Assembly: GCA_033675545.1 (NCBI GenBank)
Contig: JAWDGP010005809.1
Coordinates: forward strand, 279,501 to 343,500
Origin: Elysia crispata
Lineage: Eukaryota; Mollusca; Gastropoda; Plakobranchidae
Reading direction: 5' to 3'
Length of the DNA stretch: 64,000 bases
The notes beneath the pieces are model-generated. The model was given only the letters and a program-made list of their open reading frames with translations, ran no database searches and was not told the origin of the DNA. Both the position numbers and the translations under genes were made by a program. Below are positions 1-10,988 of this stretch, piece after piece; the first letter of the stretch is position 1, and each line of letters begins with the position of its first letter.

Positions 1-1180
1 CTGATTGTTACCAGCTATATCCTGCTTGGGTAAATCAAGATTAGTCTCAAATTCGATTATATTTTGATAATATGGTATTATTTTGATGATTTATAGAAAT
101 CATTTCGATTCTACAGCATTGGTATTGTATTAGTATAGAGAAAGAAAAAATCGAAATCGATTCTATCGTTTTGATTTTTTATTTCAATATCTATTCTATT
201 GTAATGATATTTTGTTATTATGCTTGTTTATAGAGATAGAAGTATAGAAGATTTCTCACCCCTATTTCATTGTTCAATATTGATTCACCATCTATGTGGC
301 AGTTGTATGTTTCTATCACTTTATATGGAGTTCAATATTTCTTTCGTATAAAACTGACGGCTCTTAAACTCTGTGCAAATTGCAATGAATTGAAATCACT
401 TGATAAATACCTTAAACACATACGAAAACCTTTGGGTTTAAACTCTCAATGTATTGAATGTGGGAGGTATTAAAAACAGGAACAATATCAAAAATAAAAA
501 AGACAGATAAGAGTGTTATCTGAGTTTATTCAGAGAAATCCAAATTATAATAATATAAAAAGAAATAATTTAATAATACACAATTACATAAAAAAGACAC
601 ATAATACAGTCTAAAAAAAAATATGAATATGACATTTTCATTAAAAGAGATAATAAATATAGGGGCATTGCCTGTTAAATGAACTTTAATCTGTTTGACT
701 TTCAGCTTACATTGCATTACAATAAAGCACAACTGATAATTCACATAAGATTTTTGTTCACATATTAATTAATTTACTCCAGTCAATATATTTTCCCTGT
801 TCTCTTTAAAAGCGTTGTCAAGAGAAATAAAAACTGGATGATAAAGCTTTGAGGATTCAAACAAGGTCCCACATTTTACTTCTGAAAAGGAACCACAAAA
901 AAGAAAGATTATTATGGGGGGACGGGTGAAACCTTAGCTAGATATATATCAAATTTGAAATATATTGTATATGAAATAATGAGATACAATTTACATAAAG
1001 ATAGTTTATAATAACTGCACAAAATTCTTTGTTTCAAGAGCTAATTTAATCTCATCAGATTTTAGTAATTATCTAAATAGAACTTTACAGGTTTAGAAAA
1101 AAAGTGAAATTGAACATTTTTTAGAAAATCTAATAATACAAAAAAATAAAACTGAGCAAGTTTCTTTTTATTTACGATTA
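1..1180. other. AT-rich noncoding sequence
   Basis: Very AT-rich with short poly-A runs. The 67- and 72-codon open frames here have no recognisable domain or splice context. I see no gene. Confidence 0.5.
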
Positions 1181-1419
1181 AACCTACTATAAATTAAGGA
1201 GGATGGAGGAATTCCGTCCCCCAGTCAAGATTATCAATCGTTTTTAAGGGGAAATATTTGCATAAAGGAACAATAATTTTTTTCACTCATCCACAGACAC
1301 ATTCTAGGATGTGTTTCGTCGTATTACGACTCATCAGTGTGGCTATAGAGTATGGATTTATTCAAGTGTCCACCATTCAGTTAAAATCGTTTTGTTCTGG
1401 ATCGAGAGTCCAAAATGCT

Positions 1420-1710
1420 CATATATACCATATGTAAACTATAGGCAGTCTTTTTTGGGCCATGTGATGAGAAAAAAAAAAACTAAAACATCTTGTGGCA
1501 ACTCGATTGATTTTAAAGGAAACGGCAGCAGGGGAAAGAAGCGAGAAAAGATAAGTGGCTAAATGTAAAATGAGTGACAGAGGCACTTAACAGCATCAAG
1601 GTATAGAGATGCACAGAAGGTCATGATCGCCTACTGCAAAGAGCAGGGTCCCTAATTCATACAGAATTTTCTATGAATAAGGATTGCCGTGTTTTACAAA
1701 AAAAAAAAAG
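1420..1710 (+). mobile_element. LINE (non-LTR) 3'-end fragment
   Basis: The translated fragments read SFLGHVMRKK, GSRGKKREK and then RDAQKVMIAYCKEQGP before a stop. This matches the C-terminal tail of non-LTR retrotransposon ORF2 proteins (FGHVMRRE..., GKRSRGRQREK, RDRDAWKVMIANAKEHGT). The same tail occurs in the better copy at 4.5-5.3 kb. The copy has a frameshift and internal stops. It is followed about 40 bp later by an A-rich tract that could be the remains of the poly-A tail. It is a dead, 5'-truncated copy. Confidence 0.65.
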
Positions 1711-1719
1711 GTACATCTA

Positions 1720-2990
1720 ATAAAGGTAGTTGTAAGCTATATGTCTTTGTTGTTTCAACGTAGATGGTTACCGCATATGTTGGGCGCTGCTCTACATAAA
1801 ATTATGTATAGACAACCACTGCCATAAATACAGCACAGATTGCAAATATAACATCTCACTCCAGTTCTATAACATTTTCAAAGCTGGAAAATACAAAGGA
1901 CTCAAAGCATACATAGTGAAAAAACAAGCAAACCATAAAACAAAGGAATGTATTCACAGACAACACTTTGCAGACATGAAATTTGCTTGAAAAGAAAGAC
2001 ATGAATATTAGAAGATAAACATGTAAGTCTCACTTGTACATGAGGTGTAAGCTGACTACCTTTGATTGGTCTACAAATGTAGCCCAAAATTTGTCTTGAC
2101 CTGCAAAGACTTAAAGCAAGAACAGATGATTTTTTCACCTCTCCTAATTTTTGGAGAAAAAGAAAATGATTTTTGTGAAAGAGAAAGTTTGTTTTAAGCA
2201 GAAAGGATAAGAAAAGAGATGACATGAAAGATTGAAAAACCTGTCTGTCCTACTGGAGAAAACGAAGAAAAACACACTTAAAAAAAGATAATAATGCAAT
2301 GATGTCACAAGGCTGCTTGAATTGAACCAACAGAAGATTTCAGCACTTTAAGCCTATATCTCTGCCAAGTCATGAACGGGAATTGATTTCTGAAGTCTAC
2401 CAGCCTTATTCCCATTATAATTGTGATAAAACAATAATTTGACAATAAGCTTACAAAATAATTTTTTTTTACCACATCAAACATATATAACAGCTGATTT
2501 TGGATCTTTGTTAAATTTAAGTTCCTTTCTTTAGAGCAGCAACTCCTCTCCCTAAAGACTTTGACAGAATCCTGGTATAATGCTGTGTTTGAAAAGTAAA
2601 AGTCAATGGACATGTCTATACTAGTTCATTTTTACCTTTATAACTGATCTTTGACTGCTATAGCGTCAAAAGCAATGATCACATGAATTTAAACTAGTTT
2701 AAAAATTCTTGAGAAAAGAAGATCAACTTACACATCAAGGGCAAAATTCCTGAACTACGCTGCTGTGTCACGTTGATTCCAATCTCGTCCTTCTTCAAAA
2801 CTCAGTAGATGGTAAGGATTCCCTCTCAAAAGCACATTGTCTCAAGTTGTTTAGTCTGTGGCTGGTGATCTTCTCAAAATGAAGAAGAGGTTGAAGATCT
2901 CCGTCAGATTATCACTGAAGATGTTGAGAGGAGCATATAATTATGAATAGACAGGAACGAGTTACACAGAGAAGGGATAGGGAAGAAAAG
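1720..2990. other. noncoding, no gene seen
   Basis: The only open frames are about 100 codons on the minus strand, with no domain, repeat pattern or splice-site logic. Base composition is AT-rich throughout. Confidence 0.45.
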
Positions 2991-2993
2991 GAG

Positions 2994-3159
<166 letters not shown>

Positions 3160-3261
3160 CAAATACACACCTGGTAGCTATAGCAGAGGTAAAAGACACA
3201 GTAAAAAATCTGCAAACAATTTTCAAAGAGCTAAAAAACCAAATACATGCATTACAAAACT

Positions 3262-4185
3262 TCGCACGGAGACAGAAGAGATTGTTGTCTTCCTCTTTGG
3301 AGACTATGCTTTCTTGTCCTATGGCATTTCAGGAGCGACAGGGACATTCCGTGCCTGTTCTGTCTTGATTCCAAACAGAAAGTAAGGAACCTACCAAAAA
3401 GAGAGCACTACAATCTTTACACACAGATGCACAACAGTTTTTGGAGAGCGGTGGGAAAACAAATGCAGTTAAATGTTTTAACAATAAACTCAGACATCCA
3501 TTCCTAGAAATAAAGATAGCAAACATAGCCCCTCCATATTTATATATTCTTCTTGGAATCACACTAAAACATCCCAATCTGATACAAAAGGAAGTCCAAA
3601 ATAGAGATGAGATAATAGCCAAGCAGAAACATTCAAATTACAGACGCAACTGGCTCAAAGCTGAAGAAAAGAAAAGGAACGCTATACTAGATGATGAGAG
3701 CAGAAGAAGAATGTGGAGAAAAGAGGCAAAGAGGAGTTGAAAAAAATTGAAGAGACAAAAATAAAGCTGTGGGCCCAATCCAAGAAAGCTCAGAGACAGT
3801 ACTACAAAAACAAAATAGAAAGACAAGCATACCATGGTGGAAACTTTATAAGTCACCACTGAAGAAAATGATGACATTTTAGGAGTTGCGCTCCCTACCA
3901 AAGATATGTTTGACACACTTAACTCACATTTTGAAGGCATTCACTCTTTAACCTCAAAAGCCCAACCAGAGGAAACCACATTACAAGCAGAGATTGCAAC
4001 TTCTGAATACATCAAATTTTACAGACAGTACTTTCCCAATCGCATCATTGCCAAGCAGCACATTTTAAAAAAGAATAGCACTGATTTTATGCATAGGACA
4101 GGTTTTGGACTAGGCTTTCTTAGGGAGCAGGATGGGAACAACTTCACTCAACTGTTTCACGCTTGGCAAGAAGTGCAGCCATAAG
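3262..4185 (+). pseudogene. broken copy of an uncharacterised widespread protein family
   Basis: At least three frames carry pieces in the expected order. The first has FLFGDYAFLSYGISGATG. The second, from about 3440, has FLESGGKTNAVKCFNN followed by IAPPYLYILLGITLK. The third, from about 3850, has FPNRIIAKQHILKKN followed by TGFGLGFLREQDG. This order (GDYxFL...GLSGASG, then a PPxLHIxLG block, then MHILExH and a final GxxSEQGGE) is what I recall for a large uncharacterised family repeated in cnidarian and mollusc genomes. Its multi-copy nature suggests a transposon-borne gene. Frameshifts and stops break this copy. The family assignment is from memory, and I know no function. Confidence 0.5.
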
Positions 4186-4556
4186 AAATGATAAAAATAG
4201 AATGAAAAATATAATAGAAAACGTCTTGCTGTTGACAGCCCCAGAACTCAACTCCCTTGTACCACAGACAAAACCCAGACAACAACAAAAATAGTTAATA
4301 ATATACCCCACAAAAAAATTTGAAAATGAAATTTTATTGGGAAATGACATCAGTATTGCATGTTTTGCAATTTTGTGTTAAAAAGTAGTGTGAATTGCAT
4401 TCCACGCATTCCAGCTGCATGCCTTTTTCTACTGCGCGGGTAAAATTCCTGGGAAGAGACAGTGTCCACCCATCCACTGTGAGCTGTCAGATAAGGGTGC
4501 TAGATTTATGGGCTTATGGCAAGTTGCTGACAAACTCAAAGTGAACAGAATTTGGC

Positions 4557-5265
4557 TCCATGTTGAGATACGCTGATGACACTGTATTAATTCCAGAAAA
4601 TAAAGAAGACTTGCGACAATTATTAACGATTTTTGAAGAAGAGAGCAGAAAAAAAGGGTTGCAATTGAATAGCAAAAAGATAGAACTAATGGTGATTAGT
4701 CAAAGTTATAGTCTCCGCACATCAACATCTTTATCAAAGGTAATAAACTCAAGCAAAGGGGTCAATTCAAATACTTGGGTACTTTAATATCAAGTGATGG
4801 ACGTAACTTACACTGAGCTTCCAGAGAATGAAATCTATACTAACAAATAACCACATCTCAATTCGCACAAAAAGAAGAGCCCTGAAGTGCTCTATTGAAC
4901 CCATTCTGATGTATCAATACAAAGCTTGCACAATTTCAAAAGTTACAAAAGAAACTGGAGACAACAAAATGAGAAAATCTCATGGACTGTAAAGAAATCA
5001 ACCAAAACTGTTACAAGAAGCCGACACTACAAGATTCAGCATAAATAGAATAAGTAATCGCCAGGCAACCTTTTTTGGACATGTCAAGAGAAGAGAGAAA
5101 GTACAAAATCTTGTGACAACTGGAATGATTGTACCAAAACAGCATCAAAAGATGTTGGATGGACTTTCAAAGTAGGACGAGTGACAGAAGCACTGAAAGT
5201 GATGAGGGATAGAGATGTGTGGAAAGTCATGATCGGCAATGCTAAAGAGCACGGCACCTAACTGA
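4557..5265 (+). mobile_element. LINE reverse-transcriptase C-terminal half, degraded
   Basis: The piece begins with the reverse transcriptase active-site motif LRYADDTVLI (two catalytic aspartates in YADD). A frame change then leads to FKYLGTLISSDGRN, later LKCSIEPILMY, then RQATFFGHVKRREK and RDVWKVMIGNAKEHGT before the stop. This is the usual order for the C-terminal half of a non-LTR retrotransposon ORF2. Just after the stop comes TGATTGATTGATG, which fits the short tandem repeat that ends many LINEs. Frameshifts and stops mean it cannot encode an active enzyme. The endonuclease and the N-terminal part of the reverse transcriptase are missing. Confidence 0.85.
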
Positions 5266-5676
5266 TTGATTGATGAGTTCAAAAGACAATTTTTCCTTCT
5301 GTTGAACTAGATTTGGATACAGGCGTCAATCTTGCCATTGGACTAAATTTCGCCTTCTCTTCATCTTTTATCATGCTTGTAATGGTACTAGATCTAGAGG
5401 TTTAACTATAATAACTCAACGCCCACTTTGGAAATACTTTGTATGAAACGAAACAAACTGAGACAGCACAGTAGGCCTTACAAGACTGTTGCCACAGCAG
5501 CTGCGAGCATAGTTATTGTCCAAAAAGCTTTGGTCCATGTGCTCTCACGGTTGTTGAAACCTGCTCAACAGTAAAAAAAATGCTTGGACAGTTGCGTAAG
5601 ACGCTTCCAGTGTGTAAAAATCAACTGATCAATGCTGCTCTTATGGCATACAACAATTAAAACATCATAACAATAC

Positions 5677-7040
5677 CTCTCGAATAATGATGAGGCCCAT
5701 AGAGGGCAGGTGCACAACACAATGGCCAGAGAGACTAAATCAAATGTCGTGTTTTCCTGTTTGCTGAAGATGGGTGAGATTGGGGCACTAATAACATACA
5801 GGACCTGCAATATTTCACATAAGCAAAAATTTTCGTTCAATTTAATGTTAAGAAGCACCCTGTTAAAAATTTCTTCACAAAATACTTGAGTTTATAAAAA
5901 AAAAGGAAGAAAAAATTAACACTACTCTGAAATACAGACTTATCAATGCCAGGTCAATAAAAAAAATGTTAAAGTGCTAAAATGTGACTTGTGCATGTTA
6001 AAATATACTAAATTTACTTTGATTTTTTTAAACATATTCATAAATCATTGTTTACACAAAAATCTGAAGTTTAAAAGAAATAAACAGCTAAAGTGTTCAA
6101 TTATATAACTCTCTTAAGAAGCCTATAATAGTGAAATATCTAATTGAAAAAGCTTATTTAATTTCAATATGGCTTTTTTCAATTCTTTCAGCTTCCCTCT
6201 TCAAATATAATTTTTCTCTAACAATGATTTGAAATCTTGATACCTGAAGTTATTTGTTAAAAATATTTGTATACTGTGCCAGTTCAAGTAATCTATAAAA
6301 TAAACATATCTTAAACAAAATGCAATCAGCACCATAAAAAATATACATTGTGATGTTTTAAAGAAAAGTCTTGCCATTTTTTTCCAATCTCATTTACAAG
6401 ACAGCCCAACGTGTCTTCATAATGCGTGAAAAGCATATCAAGGAAAATTTGATAACAATGCCAATACTTCGAAAATGTTTGTGCTGTAAAAATTTGAAAT
6501 TGATTCCACATAACTTGACAATCTGGTATGAATTTGATGCCTACTTTTGTTTTTAAATAAAGAAAACTATAAAAAAAAATATGACTGAGTATTTGTCCTC
6601 TCTGTTGTTGGAACTGAATGACACTTCTTAGACAATGTTTTAAATAATTAATGAGAGCCACAGAGGGTTTTTAAACAAGATTCCTCAATTAAAATCCATT
6701 AAAAAAAGTATCAGTTTAGTTAGCTTATGATATTTACACAACTGCTGCTTTCTGTGACTAAGACTGCTGGCTCTATATTTTCTCATTAAATCTCAACAGC
6801 CAAAAACCTTGTGGATTCGAAGAAAACCCTTTACTTTCTAATTTATCTTAAATATATATAAAAATTTAAAGGATAGAAATTGGTTTTGGTTCCTAGCCAC
6901 AAGGTTGTTGATGCTAATGCGAACAAACGTGGAATCATTGACTTGTTTAAGTCTCACTCTTTGGGTCTCATAGGCCTGGAAGATGCCAAAGATGATCAGG
7001 ATACCCTTGCAACCAAACACAACGCTTGGACGCAGTGAAC
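5677..7040 (-). pseudogene. GABA-B (class C GPCR) receptor-like fragment, two exon-like blocks
   Basis: Two minus-strand blocks match consecutive parts of the GABA-B receptor seven-helix domain. The upstream block (about 6885-7035) reads FGCKGILIIFGIFQAYETQ and then VNDSTF, corresponding to the helix containing the family signature GIFLAYETK..INDxxxVGMxIYN. The downstream block (5677-5804) begins after an acceptor-like tattgcag. It reads VLYVISAPISPIFSKQENTT and SLAIVLCT, corresponding to the next two helices. At about 5708 the homology moves to another frame (PSMGLIIIRE), so an indel breaks it. Part of the signature (VGMxIYN) has diverged to VRISINN. The ligand-binding domain and C-terminal tail are absent. 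It may be a pseudogene, a diverged gene or an assembly error. Confidence 0.55.
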
Positions 7041-7477
7041 CAATCACGTGTTCTAGTTTATATGTACAACTTTCTTGATTAATATTTCACCTTGAATTAA
7101 AAAAACAAAACCATATAAAAAAACAAAATAAAAAACAAACAAACCCAAAAGCACATTTTTGGCCTTACAAGACGCAAAAAATCGAGAAACTATGAAATTA
7201 GACGTAATAAAAACTAATATTACGGCCTGAAATTGAAGTTTATCCGCTACAGACTGAGCCTTATAAGATTACTCAAATTACCATGTTCTCTTACACATTA
7301 AATAAAAATCACCTTAACAAAAATGAGGCATCCAAAAATCTTCTTTATATAAGTGTTTGAATAGTAACGAATAAAAATACATTTATGAAATTTGGAGTAC
7401 ACCAAAGCACATTAAGCATTTTCAACATTTCCATTATTCCAACAAAAAAAAAATATTTGCACATTTAAGAAACTTAC

Positions 7478-7626
7478 CTCATCCCAAGTGGCGCTCCCTT
7501 GCTCCCTCAAATGGAATAGCTGAACTAGGACCCCGTTGTTGAGTAGCGGCAGAGAAGGTAGAGCTGGTCTTCTGCCTCTCCCACACATAAGGAAATGATC
7601 CTTCATCCCTCGGAAGTTATCATCAT
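7478..7626 (-). CDS. candidate internal exon, unknown protein
   Basis: A 149-nt open block lies between an acceptor (ttttacaacag) and a strong donor (GAG|gtaagt). In phase 1 it encodes 49 residues, beginning DDNFRGMKDHF and ending HLREQGSATWDE. A second open block upstream ends at 8232 with TTTG|gtaagt, also in phase 1. Joining the two gives a continuous frame through ...CFAF-D-DDNFRG. I do not recognise the product. It could belong to the same transcription unit as the GABA-B-like blocks downstream, but nothing in the sequence proves that. Confidence 0.35.
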
Positions 7627-7781
7627 CTGTTGTAAAATAAATGTTGATAATAAATAAAAGCTATTTAAAACCTATAATGAAGGTGCTTTATAAACCAAAA
7701 GCAAAACCACCATTCCACCAAAAAAAGTTTTTAAAAAATTTAATAAAATACAATGTAATTACAATAATACAATGTAAACAT

Positions 7782-7828
7782 ATGTAGTAGTAGTAGTAGT
7801 AATAATAATAATAATAATAATAATAATG
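7782..7828. repeat. (TAG)n/(TAA)n microsatellite
   Basis: A run of TAG trinucleotides passes into TAA trinucleotides and then a poly-A stretch. Confidence 0.95.
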
Positions 7829-8231
7829 ATAATTAAAAAAAAAAAAAAAACCTTCCCAAGATGTGACTGTGAACAATGATCTAGAGGCCAGACATGTGTA
7901 CTTAAATTGTCTTGTACTTTCTTTAAAGCAAATTGCATCCTATGACAAAATTATAGAAAAGTCTCATAAATATCATTAACTGATATATGATCGAAAATTG
8001 CTTTTGTTTTTAGTTACTGTCCAGACCATCCTTGATCTACAGACTACAGTACAAGTACAACTGTCAATTTCAGATTCTCGTAGATCTAAGCATTATGTAC
8101 TACAATCTTGACTAAAACATTAGTGTTAGTACTTCTGCCTTGTGAGAAAATAAGATTTACTGTGTCTGTTTTAATATTGAATCAAATTAGATCTATAAAT
8201 ATTTGATTCATATCAAAACGTAAACACTTAC

Positions 8232-8410
8232 CAAACGCAAAACAGCTGTCTACAAATTTTACAGAAATGCAGAAGTTAGACCTATTTTTAGAACCATTGC
8301 ACAGGAGAGCCGATAGAAAATAATATCCTCGTGACGTCATAAGGTCAGCGAAGGTAACGTAGTGAAGGTCACTCTTGAATGAGAGTGTGGCTGTTCCGTT
8401 TACCGACAAA
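8232..8410 (-). CDS. candidate first exon with nearby CRE
   Basis: This minus-strand block is open up to a good donor (gtaagt) at 8231. Its phase matches the candidate exon at 7478-7626. The first ATG in frame would give MTSRGYYFLSALLCNG.... A perfect CRE palindrome (TGACGTCA) lies at 8332-8339 inside the block, so this may be promoter and 5' UTR instead of coding sequence. No family match is apparent. Confidence 0.25.
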
Positions 8411-9774
8411 CAGTCGATAAGAAAATAAAATAGTTCTTATTACACATATATTAGCCAATATAATTAAATCAATTTCATGTAAAGAAATAAAGTAGTATTA
8501 ACTCACATAAAATGTCCTCCACATTGAGTGTTTAGGGATGCGAAGTGCGGTCTGCGATGGGTTCTCAACACATGCCGGACTGAGTCTGTTGACTAGACTG
8601 ACCCGCCGTCATTTCGGGTCTCGGCAAGGGCTAAAATGGGTCTAAGTGTCTGCGTTTGAACTCTTTTCGCTGCATCCACAGATTACACAATCAAATGATG
8701 TTTGTGAATTCTTTTAGAAAAATGGATGGCCTTCCTTTTGGTACTACACAAGCCGGGAAATGTTCCTTGAAACCATTAAAAATTCTAAATTTTCGTCTTC
8801 TTCTCGAAGTTTCTTATCCTTCTTCACGGCATGCCTCGTTGTGTGTGGTATCAAAAGAAAGCAGAATTACTGCCCTTTAATGTGTTTCAAACCGTATAAA
8901 AATATCTTTTCTTGTGGTAAGAGCGATTGTCATTTGAAGAGAGCTAGGTCGGATCGGCCGAGCTCGGCGCTGCCGCGAATCGGACAATAATTTACAAAAC
9001 ACTGACACCTTTCACACGCTCTTTAATAGACCTATCGGACATTTTTTCATGCCAAAGTTATATAAAAGAAAAGACGATAAATAACACAACATTTTGATAT
9101 GGTTTTTATTGAAAAAATATTAATGACGATAACACAACACTTAAAAAAAAAGGGTAGATCTACGTTTTTCATGCCCGGCTGACCATTTTCCAGTCGGCTA
9201 ACAGCTCAGTTTGGAATACCTAGTTTAAACCCAAATCTAGTGGTGAAGAAAAAAAAATTGGAATAGGACCAACAAAAATCGATAAATTAACTATTTTAAC
9301 TTAATGTTATTTATCATGGCGTTCAGGTTCGCATTGGTTAAGATAGAGCTACTTGGATATTTTCTTGAAGTCTATTACCTTATATCAACTCAAATCGATT
9401 GAATGGATATCGTGTTCTCTCCTACAAATATACCTCAGTAACTTATTTTAATTACTTAGATGGATAAATATTGCCCTCCCTTAACGCTTAACAGATTGGC
9501 TATAAAAAGTAGGCCTTGTTCTTGGTACGTGGAATCGGGTCAGAACAAAAATAATTTTGTTGTGAATACTTTGTGTAAAACAAAAATGAGACTCTAGAGA
9601 GGTTTTCTCTGGTTATCTTCTTTCTTACCCCATCTCTCTACCTCTGTACTCCTCCTATCTCTACTAAAGAGTAAAGACCGGTATAATTAGGGTGATGTAC
9701 AGGATAACAAAATTGATTCTTCTTCTTATTATAGTCAGAAAAAAAATATCAGCAGCCTAGCCCCACAACCATCG

Positions 9775-9775
<1 letters not shown>
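8411..9775. other. noncoding, no gene seen
   Basis: It includes a short relatively GC-rich patch (about 8520-8980) with several CpGs. Open frames are under 80 codons and carry no recognisable motif. Confidence 0.4.
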
Positions 9776-10125
<350 letters not shown>

Positions 10126-10988
10126 TCGTAATTTCATCTTGCTCTTGTCTAATCTCATTTTCCCGCTGATGCGCTGGTCATACCTTAAATGATATTATCT
10201 CGGTAGAGACGTCAGAACTCACCGTCTCCCTCTCTTTCCCCACTCCAGACCCGTTTTCATGTCACACACCGTTCGAATAACGGTGGAAAGGTTTGGGGAG
10301 ACAGAGAGAATTTGTGAAAGTCATTTCCGCCACAGTTTTATGATCGCTATATCTCCAATGTGTCAATTGCAGAATTATCCTTTGAGTTCTCTCATCTGAA
10401 CCCGAACCGTGTTGCATTGCGCACTCAGGATTAAGTATTGGAGACAATGGGCTTTTATCGACCTACTGTTGAATTACGATGAACTGTTTTAGTGTTTAGA
10501 AACAAGAACTAAGCGCTGGAAAGGAGTAGCGATATCATTACTTTACTGATTGGCTAGCAGTCGAATCCGTATTCTTCTCATCTTCTGACAGAAATAGACA
10601 ACTCTTAAAACTAAAACTGCATACATATTTCAGAATCGTCTCCCCTCTCAGTTTTCCCCTTTTTTTTTCTCTCGTCTGCTTCAGTACCTATTTCGCAAGA
10701 TTGTGAGGAAATTCTCATGCTAAATTTAGATACGTATTTCAATGAAGTTGAAAATTGTGAAATAATTAAAGGAACTGCACCGAGACACTTAAGTCCAGTT
10801 TGTTATAGCGCAAGTGACCTAGATCTAGATCCAGATCTGCTGCAGACATTGCCATTTATAATTTTATTTGTATCCTCAACGCTTTCCAGAGAAACAAGAT
10901 CTAACAGTTTACTCTACCTTAGGCTAGTGACGCGACCAAAATATTGCTGAAAGTGAAACATTTGAAAACGAAAAGTAGAAGTAGAGAG

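Noticed and set aside
6326..6661. 111-codon minus-strand frame
   Set aside because: No domain, no splice-site support and AT-rich composition. It overlaps the GABA-B-like region but shows no receptor motif.
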